Of a stretch of 64,000 nt of DNA, positions 55,570 to 64,000 are shown one piece after another. The DNA comes from Arcobacter defluvii. Its GTDB lineage: Bacteria > Campylobacterota > Campylobacteria > Campylobacterales > Arcobacteraceae. The stretch's first letter is position 1. The number at the start of each line of letters is the position of its first letter. Where the stretch lies: contig NZ_CP053835.1 of NCBI RefSeq assembly GCF_013201725.1, forward strand, positions 1,364,001 through 1,428,000, written 5' to 3'. The position numbers were made by a program, and so were the translations under genes. The notes below the pieces were generated by a model. The model was given only the letters and a program-made list of their open reading frames with translations. It was not told the DNA's origin and ran no database searches.

Positions 55570-55945
55570 ATGAAGCAATGTCCTAATTGTCATGAAAAAA
55601 CGGATTCCTATGAATTGGATTTTATTTCATCAAATTTTGAAAAAAAATTGTAATTTTTATGAATGTCCAAGTTGCAAAAAGAATATAAGAACAGGTCATT
55701 TATTTAATTTTAGTGTTATTTCTACACCATTTAAAAATGATGATTTTGAAAAATATAAACTTGATATTCAAAGAGTTTCAAGTATGCTAAAAAAATTTGC
55801 TTTCTTTTCATCTGTTGAAGATGATTTAAAATTTGTAAATGAAAAAATAGCTGAAGTTGAAAACTCAAATTTATCAACTACAGATAAAGCTCTTCAAATT
55901 AAAATTTTAAGAGATACTATTGAAACTCTAAGAGAGATTCAATAA
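55570..55945 (+). pseudogene. Zinc-ribbon protein with a frameshift near its start
   Basis: ATG 55570, with AAAGG upstream, starts MKQCPNCHEKT, giving the first CxxC knuckle. After about 12 codons the protein continues one frame over as IPMNWILFHQ...CNFYECPSCKKNIRTG, giving the second knuckle, and then a helical tail (SMLKKFAFFSSVEDDLKFVN) to 55945. One extra G in AAAAAACGG restores a single about 125-residue protein. This is either a recent frameshift, a slippage-controlled site (A6 tract), or a sequencing error. Confidence 0.6.
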
Positions 55946-56330
55946 TCTCACTTCTTTTCAACAAATTTTTTCAGAAAATCTTTCCTTTTAATAAATCTTA
56001 AAATTAATATCTATTTTTTAATAAATATTGCGGTTAAATTTAGGGCAGTAATTAATGTATAAAAAGAGTTAAAAAATGGGTATAAATTACGCTAGAAATT
56101 TGTGACCACATTTGGCATACTCGCTTCTCTTAAATTTTTTACTAAAAATTACCCTTTTTTTTGATAAAAAAAGAATTTAAAATATATGAAATTTAATTTA
56201 GTTTTTGATGATTACAAATTTTTTTATAATGAATATTATATAAAATATGCAAGTTTTAATCTAAAAAAACAATAAAAAAAAGCTACAATGTTTATATATA
56301 GGTAGCTATAGGGTAGCTAAGAAAAGAAAT
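55946..56330. other. Non-coding AT-rich gap
   Basis: About 385 bp without a supportable frame. It contains a short tandem-like GGTAGCTATAGGGTAGCTA at about 56302-56320. Nothing else recognised. Confidence 0.35.
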
Positions 56331-56440
56331 TCATTCTCCTCTTAGTCCTTTTCTCATAGCCTCAACTACTGAATTATCGGCTTTAGTATTAGTAAAAAGT
56401 TCAAACGCTAGTAAGCCTTGAAACAAAAGCATATCATTTA
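56331..56440 (-). pseudogene. aroE: Shikimate dehydrogenase (AroE) C-terminal scrap
   Basis: Minus-strand frame reading NDMLLFQGLLAFELFTNTKA, then VVEAMRKGLRGE-stop, which is the typical last helix of AroE (MLLxQGxxAFELFTG). Nothing upstream of it remains; the similarity breaks at about 56440, where a zinc-finger gene fragment begins on the other strand. Confidence 0.7.
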
Positions 56441-57049
56441 AAAGAAAGAGGAGGAACGCTAAAAAGCCCGACTGAATCAGATATTTCTTTTAGACTTGAA
56501 GGTAAAAAAGAGTGTAGTTGTAGAGGTACAAATTTAAATTGTTATAAATGTAATGGCTCAGGATTTGTAGAAAAAAATCATATTAATCCATTACTGATAA
56601 AACCTGTAAATTTTCCTGAAAATAAAAATAGTTCATCAAATACTCAAGCAACGGTTATAAAGTTAACGACTAAAAAAGTTCTTGAAGGAATGTTTAAATG
56701 CCCTTATTGTGAATTAAAGTATGAAAAAAATTCATCATTAAAGATTCATATTGAAAATGTGCATAAATCTAATAATGTTAAAATAAAAAAGGCTTCAAAA
56801 CCTCGAATTGTAAAAGAAAAGAAAAATTTATTAGATACAAATATTTTTGATAAAAAAACTATAAATAAAAAGATTAACGAAAAAATAAAAAATAAAAATG
56901 AGATAATCCCAAGTAAAAAATTGAAAGAATCAACTAAAACAGATTTTAAACCTAAAAAAGATGGACTAAAAATAGTAAATAAAATTAATAAAAAAGATAA
57001 ACCAATAAGTATTAGTGATTTAGCAAGTAAAGGATGGACTATAAAATAA
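56441..57049 (+). pseudogene. 5'-truncated zinc-ribbon/C2H2 zinc-finger protein
   Basis: An open frame from the aroE junction reads ...TESDISFRLEGKKECSCRG, then NLNCYKCNGSGFVEK (DnaJ-like zinc ribbon). It continues to FKCPYCELKYEKNSSLKIHI, completing a classical C2H2 finger (C-x2-C-x12-H-x4-H), and a Lys-rich tail ending DLASKGWTIK. No start codon exists upstream of the ribbon, so that part cannot be translated normally. An internal ATG at 56690 could still make a 119-residue C2H2 protein, but its GGA is too close to serve as a good binding site. Confidence 0.6.
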
Positions 57050-57173
57050 TTTACTAAATAAGAAACTATTGAGTTACTTACTTAAGTAATTGATATGTGA
57101 TAATATTATTTTATTGGTTCAAAAGCCAAATAAAGGTATCCTATTACCTATTTATAGGGATTTGGAGAAACAT

Positions 57174-57800
57174 TTGAATAACGATTATATATTTTCATAT
57201 ACAGCAGCTACACTCATGTTACATGAAACAGATGAAGTGATGAAAAAATATTTAGAATATAAAGATTGGGAAAAGGTTAAAGATTTGGTTGTTGAAGAAA
57301 ATATTATGCAAAAACAATCAGTTTCATCAAGAAAAAGAGTTTTTGCTGAAATCAAAAGAAGAATAGAGTCTTTAACTTCTCAACAATTAGAATATGTAAA
57401 TGAAGCTAATAGTTCTGATATTAGAAATTTGATTTTTTTATCAATTCTAAAAACATATAGATTTATTTACGAATTTATGGCAGAAGTTATTTCAAAAAAG
57501 GTTTTGATGTTTGATTATAAGATTTTAAATAGTGATTATGAAACTTTTTTTGAAAGTAAAAAATATGCAGTTGAACAGTTGGAAAATATAACAGAAGCAA
57601 CGCAATATAAATTAAAACAAGTTTTATTCAGAATCCTTGAAGAAGCTATGATTATTGATAACACAAAAAGTAAAAATATTTTAAAACCACATTTAAGTAG
57701 TGAAGTTGTTGAACTTATTTTAAAAGATAATCCTACTTATTTAAAAGCATTTTTATATACAGATTATGAGATTGAAAAGATGAAAGAAAGGTATTTATGA
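57174..57800 (+). CDS. brxA: BREX protein BrxA (DUF1819)
   Basis: A 208-residue BrxA-family protein, starting NNDYIFSYTAATLMLHETDE after the initiator. It has helical segments LTSQQLEYVNEANSSDIRNLIFLSILKTY typical of DUF1819. I place the start at TTG 57174, with GGAG 6 nt upstream, rather than at an upstream in-frame TTG that would add 28 unrelated residues. BrxA binds DNA and is part of the BREX phage-exclusion system. It overlaps brxB by 4 bp. It is the first gene of the operon; no WYL regulator precedes it. Confidence 0.82.
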   Translation: MNNDYIFSYTAATLMLHETDEVMKKYLEYKDWEKVKDLVVEENIMQKQSVSSRKRVFAEIKRRIESLTSQQLEYVNEANSSDIRNLIFLSILKTYRFIYEFMAEVISKKVLMFDYKILNSDYETFFESKKYAVEQLENITEATQYKLKQVLFRILEEAMIIDNTKSKNILKPHLSSEVVELILKDNPTYLKAFLYTDYEIEKMKERYL

Positions 57801-58387
57801 AGCAAGAAAGATTAGAAGAAAAATTTGAAAAACTATATGAAACATTTATCAATGAAAATTTTCTGTCAATGAAAGCATTAGGTGGAGAGATACCATTTTA
57901 TATTAGTTCTTACAATCCAAATCAAGAAATAAGTATATTTGATGAAGTTCAAAGATTGATTAATAGGCTAAAGATAGTGGGTGTTAGTGTGTATGAAATC
58001 AATCTTTTTTCTTTAGTTGTAGAAATGCTAAAAGATAGAGGAATTTTAAATAAAATCATAGATAAAGAAGTTGATTTATCAAAAGATAAACTATATAAAA
58101 CTATTCAAGGTGCAATTGATACGCAAAAGTATCTGATTCCAAAAATTGAAGAATTAACAACAAATAATCCATCAAATATTGTATTTTTAACAGGTATAGG
58201 ACAAGTTTATCCATTTATTAGGTCACACTCTATTTTAAACAATCTGCAAAATTCAATTAAAGATAGACCAACTGTTATGTTTTTCCCTGGTATTTATGAC
58301 GGAACAAGTTTATCTTTGTTTGGAAAATTAAAAGATGATAATTATTATAGAGCATTTAATTTAGAAACAATAAATTTAGTAAAGTAA
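57797..58387 (+). CDS. brxB: BREX protein BrxB (DUF1788)
   Basis: A 196-residue protein matching DUF1788: ERLEEKFEKLYETFINENFL, EIPFYISSYNPNQEISIFDEVQRL, NIVFLTGIGQVYPFIRSHSILNNLQ, and the end PTVMFFPGIYDGTSLSLFGKLKDDNYYRAFNL. BrxB links BrxC and the rest of the BREX machinery. The start ATG overlaps the brxA stop (ATGA). Length is normal. Confidence 0.9.
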   Translation: MKQERLEEKFEKLYETFINENFLSMKALGGEIPFYISSYNPNQEISIFDEVQRLINRLKIVGVSVYEINLFSLVVEMLKDRGILNKIIDKEVDLSKDKLYKTIQGAIDTQKYLIPKIEELTTNNPSNIVFLTGIGQVYPFIRSHSILNNLQNSIKDRPTVMFFPGIYDGTSLSLFGKLKDDNYYRAFNLETINLVK

Positions 58388-58396
58388 GGAATCAAA

Positions 58397-61300
58397 GTGA
58401 TTAGAAATGTATTTAAAAAAGATATAAAAAGACCTATTGAAGGGGTTATCAAAGCTGATAATTTAAGTGATGAATCAGTATTTACTGAAGTTGATGAATA
58501 TGTAATAACAAATGATTTATCTAAAAAACTAGATGAGTTTTTTGAAGTTTATAGTTCAACTATTGGAAAACCAACTGAAAGTATTGGTGTTTGGATTAGT
58601 GGTTTCTTTGGAAGCGGTAAATCTCACTTACTAAAAATTTTATCTTACATATTATCTAATCATAGAGTTCATTCTGATTTAATTGGTGAACTGTTTATGC
58701 AAAAAGTTCAACAAGATTTTGAATTAAAAAACAATATTGAAAAAGCTTTAAAAATCCCTGCTCATGCTATTTTATTTAACATTGACCAAAAGGCAGAAGT
58801 TGGTGCAAAAAACTCTGATGATGCTATTTTATCTGTGTTTATGAAAGTATTTAACGAAATGAGAGGATATTATCCTAAGTTTGGATATATCGCTAAGTTT
58901 GAAAGTGATTTAGATAAACAAGGTTTATTTACTAACTTTAAAACAAGATTTCAAGAACTTAGTGGTGAAAGTTGGGAAACTGGTAGAGAAACTATTTTTA
59001 TTGAAAATGATAATGTAGCTCAAGCATTAAGTGAAGTAAAGGGAATTTCACTTGATAGTGCAAGTGAAGTTATTGATAAATATGAAGAAAATTATTCATT
59101 ATCTATTGAAGAGTTTGTAAAAGATGTAAAAGAGTATATTGATAATCAAGACCCTAATTATAGATTAATTTTCTGTGTGGATGAAGTAGGACAATTTATT
59201 GGTGATAACACAAAACTTATGTTAAATCTTCAAACAATAGTAGAAACACTAGCAACAGTTTGCAAAGGTCAAGCATGGGTAATTGTAACATCACAAAGTG
59301 CTGTAAATGACCTTGTAGCAAATCAAAAATCAACAGAATTTGACTTCTCTAAAATCATGGGAAGATTTAAAGTTAAATTAAATCTTACATCTCAAAACGC
59401 AAATGAAGTTATTCAAAAAAGACTTTTAGATAAAAATGAGACTTCACATCAAGATTTAGTTTCAATTTACAATAAAGTTCAAAACTCTTTAAAATCTATT
59501 ATTCATTTTAGCGATAGAGGAAGACAATACAAATCTTATGATAGTAGTGAGAATTTTGCTTCTATTTATCCTTTTGTACCATATCAAATGGATTTATTCC
59601 AATCTTGTATCATGGGATTATCAAGAAATAGTGCATTTCAAGGAAAGCATCAATCTATTGGTGAAAGAAGTATGTTAGATGTTGTTCAAAATGTAACTAT
59701 TAGAGTTAGTGAAGAAAGTATTGGAACAATAGCTACTTTTGATAAGTTTTTTGATGGACTAAGCTCTACTATTCGAGGTGAATTACAAGCACAAATAAAT
59801 CAAGCTATCAATTCTTTAGGAATTGATAGTTTAGAAGTAAAAATTCTTAAAATTCTATTTATGGTTAAGTATGTAAAAGAGTTCAACGCTAGTATTGATA
59901 ATATAACTACACTTCTTGTAAATAGTGTTGAACTTGATATTTCTGATTTAAAAAAGAGAGTTACTCATGCTTTATCTGTTTTAATAGAACAAGTGTTTAT
60001 CCAAAGAATTGGAGATATTTACGAGTTTTTAACAGATGTTGAGAAAGATATTGAAAATGAGATAAAAGAGATTTCAATAGAGCAAAGAGAAGTTACAGCT
60101 GAATTAGTTAAATGGATTTATGATGATATTCTAAGAACTAACAAAGTTAGATTTGATTTTAACAAACAAGATTATATTTTTGCTAGAAAAATTGATGATA
60201 CTTTGGTTAAAGGAAAAGATGAAGAGCTTACTTTAAATATCATTACACCATTAACAAGTGATGATTATTCAAGTGAAAGATTATTTGGAAAATCAATTGG
60301 TGATAGGGATGTAATTGTTTATTTAGAGCCAAATTTTGATTTTATAAAAGATTTAGAACTATTTGTAAAAACTGAAAAATTTATTCCTCAAAAGAGAAAT
60401 GGAAATTTAACAGATACAGAAAACAATCTATTATTTAATAAATCAAGTGATAACTACAAAAGAAGAGATAAATTACAATCTGATTTAAAAGATATGTTTT
60501 CAAATGCAAAAATTTATTTCAATGGTAGTTTATTAGATATTAAATCAAGTGACCCAAGACTTCTTATTGATAAGGCATTTAATGAAGCAATACCAGTTGT
60601 TTATCCAAATATTACTATGCTTAATAGAATCTATAATGAAACGGATATAAAAACTATTTTAATGCAAAGTGATGATTTATTAACAGGTAGTGATGATGCT
60701 TTAAATGAACCAGAGAATGAAATATTTAACTATTTAAAAAGACAAAAAACTTCACATCAAAATGTAACTGTTTCAAAACTTTTAGAGCAATATAGTATTA
60801 AACCTTATGGTTGGTATCAAAGTGCTATTTTATGTCTTGTTGCTTCAATGTATATGAAAAAAAGAGTTGATTTAAAGAAGAACTCAAATCCTCTTACAAA
60901 ATCAGAAATATTAAGTATATTAAGTAACAATAGAGAACAATCAAATATCATAGTTTCTGTTGTTGAAAAGATTGATGATAAAGATATAAAAGCAGCAAAA
61001 GATATTTTAAAAGAGTTTTTCCCAAATGGAAACTTTACATCAACAAGTGCAAGAGAGATAATAGAGTTAGCAAATAAAGAGTATGATATGACCCTATCAA
61101 AACTAAACTCATTTTTTTCTCATTCATATCCATTTAGAGACAGTTTCAAACAAGCAATTGAAAAAATAAAAGTTTATGAAAAACTAGATTATGACAATTT
61201 CTTTACAGATATAAAAAAATATGAAGATGATTTATTAGATTTAAAAGATGATTTATTAGATTCATTATTTGAATTTATGGAGGGAGATAAGAAAAAAATC

Positions 61301-61879
61301 TATGATGAAATAGCTTCATTTATCTCTACAAATAAAGATAATTTATATCATATCAAAGATACTAAAATCAATGATTTATATGCTTTAATGGACGACAAAA
61401 CACCTTTCAAAGGTAATAAAATCCAAACTGCTAAATCATCATTAAAAGTTATACAAGAACAACTAACTCCTATGATAGAAAGTGTAAAAAATGAAGCATT
61501 AGCAAAAGTAGATGAACTAATAGTAAAAATCCAATCCCTTGAAGAATTTTCAAAAATAGAGGGCGATAAAAGTTCTGTTATTAGACCACTACAAAACATA
61601 AAAGCGAATATTCAAAACTCAAATAACATTGACTTTATAAATCAAAGGGTTAATAATGAGAGTTTAGAAAAAGAGTTTGATAATGCAAATGAAAAAATCT
61701 TAGAGTTGTTACCAACAAAAGATAAATATATACCTCAAAAAGTAAGAACTAGATTTGATAAAATCAAACCAAAAAACAAATATACTCTTGAAACAGTAAA
61801 TGATGTGGAAGAGTTTATAAATGAATTAAAATCAAAGATGATTGAAGAGATAAATAGCGGTAGAGAAATTACATTATAG
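58397..61879 (+). CDS. brxC: BREX P-loop ATPase BrxC
   Basis: A 1160-residue AAA-type ATPase, full length for BrxC. The N-terminus IRNVFKKDIKRPIEGVIKAD is family-typical, Walker A is WISGFFGSGKSHLLKIL (about 65-82), and Walker B-like is LIFCVDEVGQFIGDN (about 255). A long helical C-terminal half ends YTLETVNDVEEFINELK. It starts at GTG 58397 with AAGGA 6 nt upstream. It is required for BREX defence and host methylation. It lies in line with brxA, brxB and pglX with no gaps above 10 bp. Confidence 0.95.
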   Translation: MIRNVFKKDIKRPIEGVIKADNLSDESVFTEVDEYVITNDLSKKLDEFFEVYSSTIGKPTESIGVWISGFFGSGKSHLLKILSYILSNHRVHSDLIGELFMQKVQQDFELKNNIEKALKIPAHAILFNIDQKAEVGAKNSDDAILSVFMKVFNEMRGYYPKFGYIAKFESDLDKQGLFTNFKTRFQELSGESWETGRETIFIENDNVAQALSEVKGISLDSASEVIDKYEENYSLSIEEFVKDVKEYIDNQDPNYRLIFCVDEVGQFIGDNTKLMLNLQTIVETLATVCKGQAWVIVTSQSAVNDLVANQKSTEFDFSKIMGRFKVKLNLTSQNANEVIQKRLLDKNETSHQDLVSIYNKVQNSLKSIIHFSDRGRQYKSYDSSENFASIYPFVPYQMDLFQSCIMGLSRNSAFQGKHQSIGERSMLDVVQNVTIRVSEESIGTIATFDKFFDGLSSTIRGELQAQINQAINSLGIDSLEVKILKILFMVKYVKEFNASIDNITTLLVNSVELDISDLKKRVTHALSVLIEQVFIQRIGDIYEFLTDVEKDIENEIKEISIEQREVTAELVKWIYDDILRTNKVRFDFNKQDYIFARKIDDTLVKGKDEELTLNIITPLTSDDYSSERLFGKSIGDRDVIVYLEPNFDFIKDLELFVKTEKFIPQKRNGNLTDTENNLLFNKSSDNYKRRDKLQSDLKDMFSNAKIYFNGSLLDIKSSDPRLLIDKAFNEAIPVVYPNITMLNRIYNETDIKTILMQSDDLLTGSDDALNEPENEIFNYLKRQKTSHQNVTVSKLLEQYSIKPYGWYQSAILCLVASMYMKKRVDLKKNSNPLTKSEILSILSNNREQSNIIVSVVEKIDDKDIKAAKDILKEFFPNGNFTSTSAREIIELANKEYDMTLSKLNSFFSHSYPFRDSFKQAIEKIKVYEKLDYDNFFTDIKKYEDDLLDLKDDLLDSLFEFMEGDKKKIYDEIASFISTNKDNLYHIKDTKINDLYALMDDKTPFKGNKIQTAKSSLKVIQEQLTPMIESVKNEALAKVDELIVKIQSLEEFSKIEGDKSSVIRPLQNIKANIQNSNNIDFINQRVNNESLEKEFDNANEKILELLPTKDKYIPQKVRTRFDKIKPKNKYTLETVNDVEEFINELKSKMIEEINSGREITL

Positions 61880-61887
61880 GAAAGAGT

Positions 61888-63567
61888 ATGAACAAATCAG
61901 TATTAAAAAAGTTTGCAACAAATATCAGAATTGAATTATTAAGTTTAGTAAAAACAAAAGTAGATTACTTTTTAAAGCTTGATATTTCAAATCTTCCTAT
62001 TGAGTTTAAATCACATGAATCATCTATTAAAGAGATTATAAACAGATGTACAACTGCTGAAAAATTAGATAAAACAAAATATGAAGATTTTATAGAGGAA
62101 GTAGCATATACTTGGTTTAATAGACTTGTTGCTTTAAGATTTATGGATGTAAATGATATTACAGATACAAAAGTAATCTCACCTCTTGATGGACATATAA
62201 TTCCTGCAATATTCACAGAAGCAAAATCAGGAAATATAAGTGAAGATTTAAACATAGATAGAACTCAATTTTTTAATATTTTAGATAAAAAAGTAGAGAG
62301 TAAAGACGGCGACAATGAGTGCTATAAAATGCTATTTATCTCTACTTGTAACTACTACTCTTCTATCATGCCTTTTATGTTTGAGTCAATCTCTGATTAT
62401 TCTGAACTACTTTTACCCGATGATTTATTATCAACAAACTCTATTAGAACAAAAGTAATAGAAGGGATGAGTGAAGAAAACTGTGCTGATATTGAAGTTA
62501 TTGGATGGTTATATCAGTTTTATATTTCTGAAAAAAAAGATGATGTATTTGAAAAATTAAAGAAAAATGTAAAAATCACACCATCAAATATTCCTGCTGC
62601 AACTCAACTTTTTACACCACATTGGATTGTAAAATATATGGTTGAAAATTCACTTGGAAAACTTTGGATGCTAAATCATCCAAACTCATCTTTAAAAGAT
62701 AGTATGAAATACTATATTGATGAAGATACTCCAACAGATACATTTTTAAAAATCTCAACACCACAAGAATTAACTTTAATAGATCCTTGTTGTGGAAGTG
62801 GGCATGTACTAACTTATGCTTTTGATTTACTAACTTTGATATATGAAGAAGAAGGTTATAGTAAAAGTGAAATTCCAACATTGATTTTAGAAAACAATCT
62901 TTTTGGATGTGATATAGACAAAAGAGCAGCAACACTTGCAAATTTTGCACTTACCATGAAAGCAAGATTATATCATAGAAGATTTTTCAAAAAATCTACA
63001 AATCCAAATATCGTAGAACTTCAAGAGTTTGGAACACAAGAGTTTAAAGGAATCAAAAACTTTGGTTCATTATTAGCTCCAAAAGATATACAAAGTTTTG
63101 ATGATGGGATATTTTCACAAAGCAATGCCCAATATGATTTACAACTAAAAATTTTAACTTCAACTTACTCATGTGTAGTTACAAATCCACCATATATGGG
63201 TGGAAAAGGTATGAATGCAGAGTTGGGAGATTTTGTGAAGAAAAACTATCCTGATAGTAAATCTGATTTATTTGCTGTCTTTATGGAAAGAGGATTTGAA
63301 ATAACAAAAGATTTAGGTTATATGGCAATGATTACAATGCAATCTTGGATGTTTTTAAGTTCTTATGAAAAAATGAGAGAAAAATTACTTAAAAATTATT
63401 CTATTTCTACAATGGCACACCTTGATAATATGGTAATGGGAATAGCATTTGGAACATCAGCAACAGTATTTAATAAAAAGAAACCTGATGCAAACACAAA
63501 AGGTGTTTATTTTAAAATAAATCTTGATGATTTAGATGAGAATAGAGAAATCAGAGGTTTAAGATGA
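61888..63567 (+). CDS. pglX: BREX-1 adenine methyltransferase PglX, N-terminal half only
   Basis: 559 residues of a protein that is normally about 1150-1220. The SAM motif I (LIDPCCGSGHVLTYAFDLL, about 300) and the N6-adenine motif IV (VVTNPPYMGGKGMN, about 433) are intact, as is PAATQLFTPHWIVKYMVENSLGKLW. The frame is co-linear with PglX up to about VYFKINLDDLDEN and then ends within a few residues at a TGA. That TGA overlaps the ATG of an unrelated ORF. The C-terminal target-recognition half is missing here. It may reappear downstream of the window, or may be lost. Confidence 0.9.
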   Translation: MNKSVLKKFATNIRIELLSLVKTKVDYFLKLDISNLPIEFKSHESSIKEIINRCTTAEKLDKTKYEDFIEEVAYTWFNRLVALRFMDVNDITDTKVISPLDGHIIPAIFTEAKSGNISEDLNIDRTQFFNILDKKVESKDGDNECYKMLFISTCNYYSSIMPFMFESISDYSELLLPDDLLSTNSIRTKVIEGMSEENCADIEVIGWLYQFYISEKKDDVFEKLKKNVKITPSNIPAATQLFTPHWIVKYMVENSLGKLWMLNHPNSSLKDSMKYYIDEDTPTDTFLKISTPQELTLIDPCCGSGHVLTYAFDLLTLIYEEEGYSKSEIPTLILENNLFGCDIDKRAATLANFALTMKARLYHRRFFKKSTNPNIVELQEFGTQEFKGIKNFGSLLAPKDIQSFDDGIFSQSNAQYDLQLKILTSTYSCVVTNPPYMGGKGMNAELGDFVKKNYPDSKSDLFAVFMERGFEITKDLGYMAMITMQSWMFLSSYEKMREKLLKNYSISTMAHLDNMVMGIAFGTSATVFNKKKPDANTKGVYFKINLDDLDENREIRGLR

Positions 63568-64000
63568 TAGAAAGATTTTTAGAATATCTTATTAAATATC
63601 AAGATGCTTTGTATGTAATAGGAGGTTTTGCTGCAGGTTCAATTGCAACATATTTTAAATTTTATCCAATTTTAAAAGAAAAAGAGAATAAGCAAATAAA
63701 ATTTGATAGTAACATTTTTAAACAATCAGATGCTGTTTTATCAGAAAAACAAATTAATGAACTTATTGGAGATTTAGAATCTAACCATTCATATAGAAGT
63801 AATCAAGATAATAGATTAAACTCATTTTTGTCTTTTTTTGAAGATACAAGTAATATATATGAATACAAAGAATTAAATTGTCATATAACTACTTTAAAAA
63901 AAGATTTAGAAAAACTTCAATATTTCTATTCAACTCATTTTTTTATTTTTCCAGATTATCAAACTTCCGATAATACTAAGTTTTGTATGTACCCAGAAGG
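63564..64000 (+). CDS. Unknown membrane-anchored ORF inserted after the pglX half (3' end outside window)
   Basis: A frame of at least 145 codons starting ATG 63564, overlapping the pglX stop by 4 bp (ATGA) with AGAGG 6 nt upstream. One membrane helix is visible near the N-terminus (LYVIGGFAAGSIATYFKFY), followed by a soluble, helical region (SEKQINELIGDLESNHSYRS). It shows no PglX similarity. I do not recognise the family. Position and coupling suggest an inserted accessory gene within the BREX operon. Confidence 0.65.
   Translation, partial: MIERFLEYLIKYQDALYVIGGFAAGSIATYFKFYPILKEKENKQIKFDSNIFKQSDAVLSEKQINELIGDLESNHSYRSNQDNRLNSFLSFFEDTSNIYEYKELNCHITTLKKDLEKLQYFYSTHFFIFPDYQTSDNTKFCMYPE

Noticed and set aside
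56106-56115. TTGTGACCAC as a fourth copy of the TGTGAC operator
   Set aside because: Only a single half-site, no second TGTGAC 12 bp away, and no adjacent promoter or related gene.
57090-57173. Upstream in-frame TTG as the brxA start
   Set aside because: No Shine-Dalgarno and 28 unrelated residues; the TTG at 57174 has GGAG 6 nt before it and starts at the family's N-terminus.

Overview
The window is AT-rich, roughly 70% or more by eye, and gene-dense. It most likely comes from an Arcobacter-group member of the Campylobacterota. Supporting features are a monomeric isocitrate dehydrogenase, many large sensor kinases of the 'NIAHQWRQPL' type, a UPF0323 lipoprotein, and the secA/lolA/rnpB neighbourhood. 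The genus is inferred from gene content, not from a database search.

Layout. 1-5.0 kb: the end of a cytochrome c553-like gene, then a leftward operon glmS-glmE-glmL (B12-dependent glutamate mutase and its chaperone) with an AMP-forming ligase. 5-17.2 kb: housekeeping genes (malate dehydrogenase, monomeric IDH, mltG, an AsmA-like protein, a LolC/E permease, secA, lolA and the RNase P RNA). 17.4-23.2 kb: an AraC regulator with a YqhD-like alcohol dehydrogenase, then a periplasmic binding protein with a multi-PAS histidine kinase. 23.2-34.5 kb: a nitrate-assimilation locus (nasA, nirB, nirD, cobA/SUMT, narK, a PP2C phosphatase-kinase fusion) plus a REC-PAS-EAL protein. Three promoters in it share an AT-rich motif. 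34.5-38.4 kb: a glutathionylspermidine-synthase-like protein, UPF0323, and a substrate-binding/PAS/GGDEF cyclase.

38.5-45.7 kb: a four-gene, translationally coupled operon encoding an OLD-type ATPase/TOPRIM nuclease, a putative MukF-like kleisin, a putative MukE-like KITE protein and a MukB-like SMC ATPase. It resembles a Wadjet/MksBEF condensin in which the usual JetD/MksG nuclease is replaced by an OLD nuclease. This is the best candidate for an undescribed defence system here.

45.7-51.6 kb: a plug-less outer-membrane barrel, then a signalling module: 7TMR-DISM histidine kinase, response regulator, LuxI/FeeM-like N-acyltransferase, second response regulator, and a small membrane protein. 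Each of the last three is preceded by the same direct repeat, TGTGAC-N6-TGTGAC, placed where an OmpR-type regulator would activate transcription. This looks like a self-contained acyl-signal circuit.

51.7-57.1 kb: an acyl-ACP thioesterase, then a graveyard of broken genes. It holds a methionine aminopeptidase, a serine-recombinase N-terminus, DUF1826, DUF1007, a dihydroorotase fragment, an aroE tail and a 5'-truncated C2H2 zinc-finger gene. Several are of the kind that zinc-starvation (Zur) regulons carry as spare copies, and two matching palindromes lie in the divergent promoter. 57.1-64 kb: a BREX operon (brxA, brxB, brxC, pglX). The pglX frame stops about half-way, exactly where an unrelated membrane-anchored ORF begins with its own ribosome binding site; that ORF runs off the window.
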